Part shown: positions 8,283 through 16,840 of the stretch, one piece after another
Layout of the letters: every line of letters starts with the position of its first letter
Numbering within the stretch: position 1 is the first letter of the stretch
Assembly: GCF_001426545.1 (NCBI RefSeq)
Contig: NZ_LMEZ01000006.1
Span: forward strand, 416,220-480,219
Source of the DNA: Mycobacterium sp. Root135
Lineage (GTDB): Bacteria > Actinomycetota > Actinomycetes > Mycobacteriales > Mycobacteriaceae
Direction of reading: 5' to 3'
Length of the DNA: 64,000 nt
Translations under genes and position numbers: made by a program
Notes under the pieces: generated by a model
Told to the model about the DNA's origin: nothing
Seen by the model: the letters and a program-made list of their open reading frames with translations, nothing else
Database searches by the model: none

Positions 8283-9072
8283 GTGCCTCATCCTGCCCGA
8301 ACAGGGCAACTCGTCGTTCGGCGACCGTGCGGTCGACGCGGTACGTACGCTCGACCAGCGGCAAAGTGCGCAATTGACGCTCGAGATGCCATTGCAGGTG
8401 CGCGGCCACCAGTCCGCTGGCCTGGCTACGATACGACGCCGTCGACGCCTCGGCAGCGGGCCAGTCGCCGTCGTGCAGGGCGGACATCAGGTCGATCACG
8501 CCCTGTGGCGGCGTCACGGAACCGGACGGCCTGCAGTGCATGCACACGCTGCCGCCCGCGGCGACGTGGAACGCCCGGTGCGGCCCCGGTGCCGCGCAGC
8601 GCGCGCATTCGGTGAGCGAGGGCGCCCAGCCCGCAATGCCCATGGCCCGCAACAGATATGCGTCGAGGACGAGCTCACGCGGGCGGGTGCCGTCGGCGAC
8701 CGCACGCAACGCCGCAACGGTGAGCCGGTGCAAGGCCGGAGACGGGGCACGTTCCTCACCGGCCAGCCGCTCGGCCGTCTCGAGCACCGCACACCCACTG
8801 GTGTACCGCCCGTATTCGCTGACGATGTCGCTGGCAAACGCGTCGATGGCCTGCACCTGCGTGACCACGTCCAAGTTTCGGCCCGGGTAGAGCTGGACGT
8901 GGATGTGCGCGAACGGCTCGAGCCTGGCCCCGAACTTGCTGCGGGTCCGCCGCACACCCTTGGCCACGGCACGGACCAAGCCGTGCTCGAGGGTCAGCAG
9001 CGTCACGATCCGGTCGGCCTCGCCGAGCTTGTGCTGGCGCAGCACGACCGCTCGATCCCGGTACAACCGCAT
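8221..9072 (-). CDS. recO: DNA repair protein RecO
   Basis: A 283-residue recombination mediator that loads RecA onto SSB-coated gaps in the RecFOR pathway. The N-terminal OB-fold begins MRLYRDRAVVLRQHKLGEAD and includes KGVRRTRSKFGARLEPF. The zinc finger is CARC at about residue 155 paired with CMHC about 20 residues later. The last 20 residues are an unconserved charged tail overlapping uppS. ATG at 9072 is chosen over a longer frame because homology begins there. It is divergent from amiA2. Confidence 0.95.
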   Translation of the reverse strand: MRLYRDRAVVLRQHKLGEADRIVTLLTLEHGLVRAVAKGVRRTRSKFGARLEPFAHIHVQLYPGRNLDVVTQVQAIDAFASDIVSEYGRYTSGCAVLETAERLAGEERAPSPALHRLTVAALRAVADGTRPRELVLDAYLLRAMGIAGWAPSLTECARCAAPGPHRAFHVAAGGSVCMHCRPSGSVTPPQGVIDLMSALHDGDWPAAEASTASYRSQASGLVAAHLQWHLERQLRTLPLVERTYRVDRTVAERRVALFGQDEAHGYDKGQGQEGDLPAVASGA

Positions 9073-9135
9073 CAGCACAGTCTTCCACCTTGGTCCGACG
9101 AGCCGCGCCGACCACGCCGCGACGGCGCGGCCCGA

Positions 9136-9141
9136 TATTCT
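9136..9141 (+). promoter_or_regulatory. -10 box TATTCT upstream of the amidase gene
   Basis: TATTCT is followed by 8 bases and ATG at 9150, with no ribosome binding site between. This supports a leaderless or near-leaderless transcript and supports the amidase start. Confidence 0.5.
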
Positions 9142-9149
9142 CGAGTCAA

Positions 9150-10607
9150 ATGTCAGACACCTCATTCAACGGGGCCGGCACACGGTCCCCCGGCAAGCAC
9201 CTGCCCACCCTGACCCAGCTGCAGTACCGGCTGGCCAGCGGCAAAGTCACCTCCGTCGACCTGACGACCCGATCGTTGAAGGCCATCGAGGCCAGTCAGT
9301 CCACGCTCAACGCCTTCCGCGTGGTCCTGACCGAGCAAGCCCTCGCCGACGCCGCCGCGGCCGACCGCAAACGCGCTGCGGGACAAGATCTCCCCCTCTT
9401 GGGAATCCCGATCGCCGTCAAGGACGACGTCGACGTCGCAGGTGTCCCGACCCGCTTCGGTACCTCGGGTGAGGTGGCACCGGCCACCGCCGACGCCGAG
9501 GTCGTCCGTCGGCTGCGCGCCGCGGGCGCCGTCATCGTCGGAAAGACCAACACCTGCGAACTCGGCCAGTGGCCGTTCACCAGCGGACCCGCGTTCGGAC
9601 ACACCCGCAACCCCTGGTCGGCCGAGCACACCCCCGGCGGGTCCTCGGGCGGCAGCGCTGCCGCAGTGGCCGCCGGACTGGTCACGGCAGCCATCGGATC
9701 GGACGGCGCGGGCAGCGTGCGGATCCCGGCGGCCTGGACCCATCTGGTCGGCATCAAGCCGCAACGCGGCCGCATCTCCACCTGGCCACTGCCCGAGGCG
9801 TTCAACGGGATCACCGTCAACGGCGTCCTGGCCCGCACGGTCGTCGACGCGGCCCTGGTGCTCGACGCCGCATCGGGAAACGCCGAGGGAGACCTGCACA
9901 AGCCGGCCCCCGTCACCGCCGCCGAGTACGTCAGCCAGCCACCAGGCCCGCTGACCGTGGCTATGTCGACGAAGTTTCCCTTCACCGGCTTTCGCGCCAC
10001 CCTTCACCCCGAGATCCTGGCGGCGATGGAGCGAATGGCCGAACAGCTCGAGCACCTCGGCCACACCGTGCGTGCCGCTGATCCCGACTACGGCCTCCGC
10101 ACGTCGTGGAACTTCCTGTCCCGTTCGACGTCGGGGCTGGTGGAGTGGGCCCACCGGCTGGGACCCGGGGTGACGTTCGACAAGCGCACCACCGCCAACA
10201 TGCGGACGGGTCGGCTGTTGTCGGAGAAGATCCTGCGCGACGCCCGCCGCCGTGAAACCGAGTCGCAGCGTCGCATCGGCTGGATCTTCAACCTCGCCGA
10301 CGTGGTCCTCGCCCCGACGACGGCTCTTCCTCCCCCGAGGGTGCACGACTTCGACGAGCGCGGCGGGCTGTCCACCGACCGCGCGATGATCCGCGCGTGC
10401 CCCGTGACGTGGCCGTGGAACCTTCTGGGGTGGCCGTCGATCAACGTGCCCGCCGGGTTCACCTCGGACGGGCTGCCGATCGGCGTTCAGCTGATGGGAC
10501 CCGCGGGCAGCGAGCCGCTGCTGGTGTCGTTGGCCGCCGCGCTCGAGGCGGCCGGCGCGTGGCGGGCCGACCAGCCCGACGTGTGGTGGGGCACTCCCGA
10601 GGAGTAA
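9150..10607 (+). CDS. amiA2: Amidase signature family protein (AmiA2-like)
   Basis: A 485-residue amide hydrolase with a Ser-cisSer-Lys triad, counterpart of Rv2363. K is in GIPIAVKDDVDVAG; the Gly/Ser-rich signature is GGSSGGSAAAVAAGL followed by GSDGAGSVRIPA, which contains the nucleophile region. The physiological substrate is unknown; the fold is that of Glu-tRNA amidotransferase subunit A, but no gatB/gatC genes are present. It is a single-gene unit, divergent from recO and convergent with era (3-base gap). Confidence 0.9.
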   Translation: MSDTSFNGAGTRSPGKHLPTLTQLQYRLASGKVTSVDLTTRSLKAIEASQSTLNAFRVVLTEQALADAAAADRKRAAGQDLPLLGIPIAVKDDVDVAGVPTRFGTSGEVAPATADAEVVRRLRAAGAVIVGKTNTCELGQWPFTSGPAFGHTRNPWSAEHTPGGSSGGSAAAVAAGLVTAAIGSDGAGSVRIPAAWTHLVGIKPQRGRISTWPLPEAFNGITVNGVLARTVVDAALVLDAASGNAEGDLHKPAPVTAAEYVSQPPGPLTVAMSTKFPFTGFRATLHPEILAAMERMAEQLEHLGHTVRAADPDYGLRTSWNFLSRSTSGLVEWAHRLGPGVTFDKRTTANMRTGRLLSEKILRDARRRETESQRRIGWIFNLADVVLAPTTALPPPRVHDFDERGGLSTDRAMIRACPVTWPWNLLGWPSINVPAGFTSDGLPIGVQLMGPAGSEPLLVSLAAALEAAGAWRADQPDVWWGTPEE

Positions 10608-10610
10608 ACG

Positions 10611-11522
10611 TCAGAAGCCAAGCCGCCCAAGTTGTTTGGGGTCACGCTGCCAGTTCTTCGCGATCTTGACGCGCAGGTCCAGATAGACCTTGGTGCCGAG
10701 CAGCGTCTCGATCTGGTGGCGGGCAGCCGTGCCGACCTCGCGCAGGCGGGCCCCGCCCTTGCCGATGACGATGCCCTTCTGTGAGTCCCGCTCGACGTAG
10801 AGGATGGCGTGCACGTCGATGAGGTCCCCCTGTTCCTCCGAGCGCCCCTCCCTCAGTTCGACCTCGTCGATCACCACCGCCAGCGAGTGCGGAAGCTCGT
10901 CGCGGACGCCCTCCAGCGCGGCCTCGCGGATCAGCTCGGCCATGAGGACTTCCTCCGGCTCGTCGGTCAGCTCCCCGTCCGGGTAGAACGCCGGGCCGGG
11001 GGGCAACTGCTTGGCGAGCACCCCGGTGAGGAGGTCGACCTGCTCCCCCGTGATGGCCGAGACGGGGACGATCTCGGCGGTGCCGCCGGTCAGCTCGCTG
11101 ACGGCGAGGAGCTGCGCGGCAACCTTCTCCTTGGAGACCTTGTCGATCTTCGTCACGAGGACCGTCAACGTGGTCCGCGGCGCGACGGCCCTGATCTGCT
11201 CGTAGATCCACCGGTCGCCGGGCCCGATGGTCTCGTCGGCGGGGATGCAGAGACCGATCACGTCGACCTGGGAGTAGGTGGCCTTCACCAGCTCGTTGAG
11301 GCGCTCACCCAGCAGGGTCCGCGGCCGGTGCAGCCCAGGGGTGTCGACGAGGATGATTTGAAAGTCGGGACGGTGCACGATGCCGCGGATGGTGTGCCGC
11401 GTGGTCTGTGGGCGGTTGGACGTGATCGCGACCTTGGCGCCGACCAGGGCGTTGGTCAGCGTCGACTTGCCGGTGTTGGGCCGGCCGACGAAACAGACGA
11501 AGCCGGAGCGGAATTCGCTCAT
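10611..11522 (-). CDS. era: GTPase Era
   Basis: A 303-residue GTPase that binds 16S rRNA and assists 30S maturation. G1 is GRPNTGKS, G2 lies in RPQTTRHT, G3 is DTPG and G4 is TKID. The C-terminal KH domain contains ILYVERDSQKGIVIGKGGARL. ATG at 11522 overlaps the CBS-domain gene stop by 4 bases. It is the last gene of phoH-ybeY-CBS-era, a run concerned with ribosome and RNA maturation. Confidence 0.96.
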   Translation of the reverse strand: MSEFRSGFVCFVGRPNTGKSTLTNALVGAKVAITSNRPQTTRHTIRGIVHRPDFQIILVDTPGLHRPRTLLGERLNELVKATYSQVDVIGLCIPADETIGPGDRWIYEQIRAVAPRTTLTVLVTKIDKVSKEKVAAQLLAVSELTGGTAEIVPVSAITGEQVDLLTGVLAKQLPPGPAFYPDGELTDEPEEVLMAELIREAALEGVRDELPHSLAVVIDEVELREGRSEEQGDLIDVHAILYVERDSQKGIVIGKGGARLREVGTAARHQIETLLGTKVYLDLRVKIAKNWQRDPKQLGRLGF

Positions 11523-12802
11523 TGGTCTTCTTCTTCCTGCTCAGTGGGTTTGACGAGGACGGTGCCGATGCGCACCCGGCCGCGGTGGTCACGACCACCT
11601 TCGGCTCGCAGGCGCAGCGCGTCCCACGTCACCTCGACGCCAGGCAACGGCACGCGACCCAGTTCATGGGCCAACAAACCGCCGACGGTGTCGACGTCGA
11701 GGTCGTCGTCGAGGTTCAGCTCGTACAGTTCGGCGAGATCCTCCAGCGGCAGCCGAGCGCTGACGCGAAAGTGCTTGTCGCCGAGGTCTTCGACGGGCGC
11801 GACCTCGTCGGTGTCGTATTCGTCGGCGATCTCTCCGACGATCTCCTCGAGCACGTCCTCGATGGTGACCAGCCCGGCGATCGCCCCGTATTCGTCGACC
11901 AACAACGCCATGTGATTGCGGTCCTTCTGCATCTCACGCAGCAGCGCGTCCAAGGGTTTCGAGTCGGGGACGAACACCGGTGGGCGCATCACCTCGCCAA
12001 CCCGGGTGTCGATGCCACCGTTGCTGTAATACGTCTGCTCGACGAGGTCCTTGAGGAAGACGACTCCGACGATGTCGTCGACGTTCTCGCCGACGACGGG
12101 TAGCCGAGAGTGCCCGCTGCGCACCGCAAGTGAGGTCGCTTGGCCTGCGGTCTTGTCCGATTCGATCCACACCATCTCGGTGCGAGGCACCATCACCTCG
12201 CGGGCCAGGGTGTCGCCGAGTTCGAAGACCGACTGGATCATTCGTCGCTCGTCATCGGCGACGACGCCGCTCTGCTGGGCGAGGTCGACGACCTCCCGCA
12301 ACTCGATTTCCGAGGCGAACGGGCCGTTGCGGAAGCCCACGCCGGGGGTCAGCGCGTTGCCGACCAGCACCAGAAGCCGGCTGATCGGGGTCAATAGCAC
12401 CGAGATCGCTTGCAGCGGAAGGGCTGCACCCAGCGCGATGCTGTACGCATGTTGTCTGCCGAGCGTGCGCGGCCCCACGCCGATCGCGACGAAGCTGACG
12501 ACCACCATGATGGCCGCGGCCGCGAGCAGACCCCACTTCAAGCCGAGATCTTCGTAGAGGAACGCGACGAGGAGGACGGTCGCAGCCGTTTCGCACGTGA
12601 TGCGCAGCAGCACGATGAGATTGATGTAGCGGGGGCGGTCGTCGGTGAGGCGGGCCAGTCGCGCAGCGCCGGGACGTTCGTCGCGGACCATTTCGTCGAT
12701 CCTGGCGATCGACACCGTGCTGATGGCGGCGTCCACCGCGGCGAACACACCGCCGAGCGCGATGAGCGCCAGCGCGCCGATCAGAGAGGCGAAGGCGCTC
12801 AC
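11519..12802 (-). CDS. HlyC/CorC-family transporter-like membrane protein (DUF21-CBS-CorC)
   Basis: A 427-residue membrane protein, counterpart of Rv2366c. The N-terminal DUF21 domain has a helix at the start (SLIGALALIALGGVFAAVD) and two or three more up to about residue 150. A CBS pair follows: REVMVPRTEMVWIES, SRLPVVGENVDDIVG, MRPPVFVPDSKPLDALL and ALLVDEYGAIAGLVTIEDVLEEIVGE is the conserved region. A CorC_HlyC domain lies at the C-terminus. The family is linked to magnesium or cobalt efflux or sensing; its role here is unproven. GTG at 12802 overlaps the ybeY stop by 4 bases. Confidence 0.9.
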   Translation of the reverse strand: MSAFASLIGALALIALGGVFAAVDAAISTVSIARIDEMVRDERPGAARLARLTDDRPRYINLIVLLRITCETAATVLLVAFLYEDLGLKWGLLAAAAIMVVVSFVAIGVGPRTLGRQHAYSIALGAALPLQAISVLLTPISRLLVLVGNALTPGVGFRNGPFASEIELREVVDLAQQSGVVADDERRMIQSVFELGDTLAREVMVPRTEMVWIESDKTAGQATSLAVRSGHSRLPVVGENVDDIVGVVFLKDLVEQTYYSNGGIDTRVGEVMRPPVFVPDSKPLDALLREMQKDRNHMALLVDEYGAIAGLVTIEDVLEEIVGEIADEYDTDEVAPVEDLGDKHFRVSARLPLEDLAELYELNLDDDLDVDTVGGLLAHELGRVPLPGVEVTWDALRLRAEGGRDHRGRVRIGTVLVKPTEQEEEDQ

Positions 12803-13335
12803 GGTTGGTCGAAGAACTGCGACTTGTCCAACAACCTGCGGTCCTTTTCGCTCTGCTGATCCTGGTGGTAGGCGGCGACCTGGTCGGCCACCCACTCCTC
12901 GAGGAGTTCGCGCTGCAGGGCGAACATCTCCTTCTCCTCGTCGGGTTCGGCGTGGTCGTACCCGAGCAGGTGCAGCACTCCGTGCACGGTCAGCAGCGCA
13001 AGTTCCTGACCAAGTGAATGTCCGGCCTTCTCAGCCTGTTTGGCGGCGAACTCGGGACACAGCACGATGTCGCCGAGCATCGACGGACCGGGCTCCGGGG
13101 CGTCGGGACGACCACCCGGCTCCAGCTCGTCCATCGGGAAACTCATGACGTCGGTCGGCCCAGGCAGGTCCATCCACCGCATGTGCAGGTCGGCCATCGC
13201 GGGGGTGTCGAGCAGCACCATGGACAGTTCGGCTCCGGGGTTGACGTCCATCTTGGCGATGACGAACCGTGCGACGCTGACCAATTCGTTCTCGGCGACG
13301 TCGATGCCGGACTCGTTGGAGACCTCGATGCTCAT
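12799..13335 (-). CDS. ybeY: Endoribonuclease YbeY
   Basis: A 178-residue zinc-dependent RNase used in 16S rRNA 3'-end maturation and ribosome quality control. The metal motif H3xH5xH is present as HGVLHLLGYDH, together with the conserved stretch PTDVMSFPMDE. ATG at 13335 overlaps phoH by 4 bases. Its place between phoH and era is conserved across many bacteria. Confidence 0.95.
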   Translation of the reverse strand: MSIEVSNESGIDVAENELVSVARFVIAKMDVNPGAELSMVLLDTPAMADLHMRWMDLPGPTDVMSFPMDELEPGGRPDAPEPGPSMLGDIVLCPEFAAKQAEKAGHSLGQELALLTVHGVLHLLGYDHAEPDEEKEMFALQRELLEEWVADQVAAYHQDQQSEKDRRLLDKSQFFDQP

Positions 13336-14375
13336 CGGCGCTGCCTACCGGTGCCCGACCGCCGGTCGGCCCTGTTGGCCGTGTGCGCTTCGGATGTGGC
13401 GTAGGCGTCCACGATCTCCGACACCAGCCGGTGCCGGACGACGTCGGCGCTGGTGAGCTCGGAGAAGTGGATGTCGTCGATGTGATCGAGGATTTCCATC
13501 GCGGCGGTGAGCCCGGACTTGGCGCCGTGCAGGTCGACCTGCGTAGAGTCGCCGGTGACGACGATCTTCGACCCGAAGCCCAGCCGGGTCAGGAACATCT
13601 TCATCTGCTCCGGCGTGGTGTTCTGCGCCTCGTCGAGGATGATGAACGCGTCGTTCAGCGACCGGCCGCGCATGTACGCCAGCGGCGCAACCTCGATCAC
13701 GCCCGCGCTCATCAACTTTGGGATCAGTTCCGCATCCATCATGTCGTGAAGCGCGTCGTACAGCGGTCGCAGGTAGGGGTCGATCTTCTCGCTCAGCGTG
13801 CCTGGCAGGAAGCCGAGGCGTTCGCCGGCCTCCACCGCGGGGCGGGTGAGGATGATGCGCGAAACCTGCTTGGTCTGAAGGGCGTTGACCGCCTTGGCCA
13901 TCGCCAGGTAGGTCTTGCCGGTACCGGCAGGACCGATGCCGAACACGATGGTGTGCGAATCGATCGCGTCGACGTAGTGCTTCTGGTTGAGCGTCTTGGG
14001 CCGAATCGTCTTGCCACGCCTCGACAAAATGTCGAGGGTCAACACGTCGGCGGGTGACTCGTTGCCGACGCCGGTGATCATGCCGACGCTCGTCCGCACG
14101 GCTTCGGGGGTCAGCGTCTGCCCGCCGGCCACCACGGCGATCAACTCGGTCATGACCCGCTCGGCAAGGGCCACGTCGGCCGACTCACCGGACAGGGTCA
14201 CGGCGTTGCCTCGCACGTGGATGTCGGCGGTCAGCAGGCGTTCCAGCGCGCGCAGGTTTTCGTCGGCGGAGCCGAGCAGCCCCACCACCAAGTCGGGCGG
14301 AACACTTATGTTGCTTCGCACGGTGCTGTCCGAGGCTGTGCTGTTGACAGCGGCGGTCGTCTCGCGGGGCGTCAC
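13332..14375 (-). CDS. phoH: PhoH-family ATPase (PhoH1)
   Basis: A 347-residue P-loop ATPase. Walker A is GPAGTGKT and Walker B is AFIILDEAQN, followed by TPEQMKMFLTRLG and VVTGDSTQVDL; the N-terminal region resembles a KH-like RNA-binding domain. The gene starts with GTG at 14375. Coupling to ybeY and era suggests a role in RNA or ribosome metabolism rather than phosphate scavenging, although the family name derives from phosphate starvation in E. coli. The preceding minus-strand gene is separated from it by a terminator-like hairpin. Confidence 0.94.
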   Translation of the reverse strand: MTPRETTAAVNSTASDSTVRSNISVPPDLVVGLLGSADENLRALERLLTADIHVRGNAVTLSGESADVALAERVMTELIAVVAGGQTLTPEAVRTSVGMITGVGNESPADVLTLDILSRRGKTIRPKTLNQKHYVDAIDSHTIVFGIGPAGTGKTYLAMAKAVNALQTKQVSRIILTRPAVEAGERLGFLPGTLSEKIDPYLRPLYDALHDMMDAELIPKLMSAGVIEVAPLAYMRGRSLNDAFIILDEAQNTTPEQMKMFLTRLGFGSKIVVTGDSTQVDLHGAKSGLTAAMEILDHIDDIHFSELTSADVVRHRLVSEIVDAYATSEAHTANRADRRSGTGRQRR

Positions 14376-14466
14376 GTGGTGTTCTGTGCCTGCTTTCCGT
14401 GCTCAGGGCTGTGGTTGTCTGCTGTGAAGAGCTTACCGCTGGTCACCACATCGACCCAAAGAAGAA

Positions 14467-14489
14467 GGGGCACCCCTGCCGGGTGCCCC
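14467..14489 (-). terminator. Hairpin terminator after the small secreted protein gene
   Basis: A perfect 9-base stem GGGGCACCC / GGGTGCCCC with a 5-base loop, followed on the minus strand by TTCTTCTTT. It lies 20 bases after the stop of the small secreted protein gene and about 90 bases before the phoH start, so it separates the two transcription units. Confidence 0.75.
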
Positions 14490-14509
14490 TTCGTCGAGGT
14501 GGTGCCGTG

Positions 14510-14737
14510 TCAGCGGCTCTGCTGCACGGTGTTGTCGGCGTGTGCGATGTTGACCGCCGGAAGCACCGACTTGACCCTCCGGTCGTGGTCGACACCCGCC
14601 GAGTATCCCGGCATTTCCAGCACCGGCAGTGTTTCGGCGGATGCGGTCGCTTGCATCGGAGCCGCTACCCCAAGAATGCCCGCAGCAAATGCGCTGGCAA
14701 CGAGGGTGGCAAGTCCGATCTTCTTTGTGTTCTTCAT
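14510..14737 (-). CDS. Small secreted protein of unknown function
   Basis: A 75-residue protein with a classic signal peptide: MKNTKK, a hydrophobic core (IGLATLVASAFAAGILGVAA) and cleavage near ATASA-ETL. The mature part is only about 43 residues (MPGYSAGVDHDRRVKSVLPAV) and lacks cysteines. ATG at 14737 is preceded by a good purine-rich ribosome site (GAAAGAAGAA), which decides the start over an upstream in-frame ATG. It stands alone between rsmE and phoH and ends at a hairpin terminator. No family was recognised. Confidence 0.75.
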   Translation of the reverse strand: MKNTKKIGLATLVASAFAAGILGVAAPMQATASAETLPVLEMPGYSAGVDHDRRVKSVLPAVNIAHADNTVQQSR

Positions 14738-14869
14738 TTCTTCTTTCGTGCCCTCTGTGGTTGCGTCGACCGGCGGTGGAGCCATCCAACCGGTCTGCTT
14801 GCACGAACGCACTGATCAGACGTTTAATTCCGGCTGCGCGAAATGTTGGGTGAAAGCCGGAGATCAAGG

Positions 14870-15619
14870 TCACATATGCCAGCGCGGCGTCAGAACGCCG
14901 AGTGCGCCAAGCGCCACTGCGGCCGCCGATGTGGTCCGCAGCACACTCGGGCCCAACCGGACGGCGGTCGCTCCGGCATCGGTCAACACCCGCAGTTCGT
15001 CGTCGCCAATGCCGCCTTCGGGACCGATCAGCAACATCAGCGAGCCGGCCTCGCCGAGCCCCATCGCCGCCAACGGGACGGTGGCGGACTCGTGCAACAC
15101 CAGCACCGACGTGGAGTCCGCGACCGAGCGCACGTGGGCGGCGAGTTCCTTGGTCGACATCAGCGACGTCACCGGCGGGACGTGGGGGCGGCGCGACTGC
15201 CTGGCCGCGGACTTGGCCACCGCCTGCCAGCGCCGAAGCCCCTTCTCCACCTTTGCGGACCCGTCCCAGCGGGCCACACAGCGGTCGGACTGCCAGGCCA
15301 CGAAGGCGTCGGCACCGGCCTCGGTGGCCAATTCGACGGCCAATTCGGAGCGGTCGGACTTCGGCAGCGCCTGCACGACCGTGACCCCCGGAGACGACGG
15401 CGCGACGACGCGCCTGCTCAACACGCGGGTCGTCAGGCTGCCCTTCCCGACGCCGTCGACGACCACGTGCGCGACCGTGCCGGCGCCGTCGCCGAGGTCG
15501 AGTTCTTCCCCGACCCGGATGCGCCGCACCGACGCGGCATGAAAGCCCTCGTCGCCGTCGACCACGACGACGCCACCGACCTCGGGTACCGCGTCGACGT
15601 AGAACAGCGCGCGACTCAC
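14870..15619 (-). CDS. rsmE: 16S rRNA (uracil1498-N3)-methyltransferase
   Basis: A 249-residue SPOUT-class methyltransferase for U1498 of 16S rRNA, counterpart of Rv2372c. N-terminal PUA-like domain: GDEGFHAASVRRIRVGEELDL. SPOUT knot: ALPKSDRSELAVELATEAG, SLMLLIGPEGGIGDDEL and RLGPSVLRTTSAAAVALG. GTG at 15619 (VSRALFYVDAVPE) is 10 bases after the dnaJ2 stop, so it is co-transcribed with hrcA-dnaJ2. Confidence 0.94.
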   Translation of the reverse strand: MSRALFYVDAVPEVGGVVVVDGDEGFHAASVRRIRVGEELDLGDGAGTVAHVVVDGVGKGSLTTRVLSRRVVAPSSPGVTVVQALPKSDRSELAVELATEAGADAFVAWQSDRCVARWDGSAKVEKGLRRWQAVAKSAARQSRRPHVPPVTSLMSTKELAAHVRSVADSTSVLVLHESATVPLAAMGLGEAGSLMLLIGPEGGIGDDELRVLTDAGATAVRLGPSVLRTTSAAAVALGALGVLTPRWHM

Positions 15620-15629
15620 GGCGCTTGCG

Positions 15630-16787
15630 CTATCGACCGGTGAATGTCTCGCGCAGCCGGCTGAAGAGCCCGCCACCTGCGGGTGCCGCCTGCGTCGACT
15701 TCACCTCGGCCACGTCGCGAACCCGGTGCTCCTTGAGCTTCTGGAGCAGCTCGGTGTCCTGATGGTCGAGGCGCGTCGGCACCAGCACGTCGACGTGGGC
15801 GTGCAGGTTTCCGCGGACCCCGGACCGCACGTTGGGCATGCCGCGGCCGCGCAGTGTCGTGACGGCTCCTGGCTGAGTGCCTGGTGCGACGACGATGTCG
15901 GTGTCGCCGTCGAGTATCGCCTCGACGGTGACCGTGGTGCCCAAAGCCGCGTCGACCATCGGTACGGACACGCTGAAGTGCAGGTCGTCACCGTCGCGAA
16001 TGAAGACGTCGTGCGGCGCCTCGTGGACCTCGACGTGCAGGTCACCCGCGGGTCCGCCGCCTGGGCCGACTTCACCCTGAGCGGCCAGCCTGACCCGCAT
16101 GCCGTCGCCGACGCCGGGTGGGATCTTCACGGCGATGTCGCGCCTCGCCCGCACGCGGCCGTCGCCGCCGCAGCGGTGACAGGGGTCGGGGATGACCTCG
16201 CCGACGCCCGCGCACACGGGGCACGGACGGGACGTCATGACCTGACCAAGCAGGGAGCGCTGCACGGACTGCACTTCGCCCTGGCCGTGGCAGGTGTCGC
16301 AGGTCTCCGGCTTGGAGTCACCGTGGGTGCCCTTGCCGTGGCACACGTCGCACAGGATGGCGGTGTCCACGGTGACGTGCTTGGTGACGCCCGTCGCGCA
16401 CTCCGACAGGTCCAGCCGCATCCTCAGCAGCGAGTCGGATCCCGGGCGCACCCGGCCGACCGGTCCGCGACCTCCGCCGCCACCGCCGAAGAACGCCTCG
16501 AAGACGTCGCCGAGCCCACCGAAGCCGGCGCCGGAGAACCCGTTGCCGAAGCCGTTGCCCGCGCCCGCGCTCTCCATGGGATCGCCACCGAGGTCGACGA
16601 TGCGCCGCTTCTCGGGGTCGCTCAGCACCTCGTAGGCGACGCCGATCTCCCTGAACTGCGCTTGCGCGGCCTCATCGGGGTTGACGTCGGGATGCAACTC
16701 GCGCGCAAGCTTGCGGTACGCACGCTTGATCTCCGAGTCGTTCGCGCCCTTGCTCACCCCGAGCAGGCCGTAATAATCGCGTGCCAC
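15630..16787 (-). CDS. dnaJ2: Co-chaperone DnaJ (DnaJ2)
   Basis: A 385-residue type I J-protein stimulating DnaK ATPase. The J domain includes the HPD motif (LARELHPDVNPDE). A Gly/Phe-rich linker (GNGFGNGFSGAGFGGLGD) follows. Four zinc-binding repeats are intact: CDVCHGKG, CDTCHGQG, CPVCAGVG and CHRCGGDG. The C-terminal substrate domains follow. GTG at 16787 (VARDYYGLLGV) is the start. It lies 53 bases after hrcA in one operon, the usual mycobacterial hrcA-dnaJ2 arrangement. Confidence 0.95.
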   Translation of the reverse strand: MARDYYGLLGVSKGANDSEIKRAYRKLARELHPDVNPDEAAQAQFREIGVAYEVLSDPEKRRIVDLGGDPMESAGAGNGFGNGFSGAGFGGLGDVFEAFFGGGGGGRGPVGRVRPGSDSLLRMRLDLSECATGVTKHVTVDTAILCDVCHGKGTHGDSKPETCDTCHGQGEVQSVQRSLLGQVMTSRPCPVCAGVGEVIPDPCHRCGGDGRVRARRDIAVKIPPGVGDGMRVRLAAQGEVGPGGGPAGDLHVEVHEAPHDVFIRDGDDLHFSVSVPMVDAALGTTVTVEAILDGDTDIVVAPGTQPGAVTTLRGRGMPNVRSGVRGNLHAHVDVLVPTRLDHQDTELLQKLKEHRVRDVAEVKSTQAAPAGGGLFSRLRETFTGR

Positions 16788-16840
16788 GCCAAACCCTTCT
16801 TCGCTTCGTGAAGCTGCAGTTGCCGTCTGTCCCAGAGCCC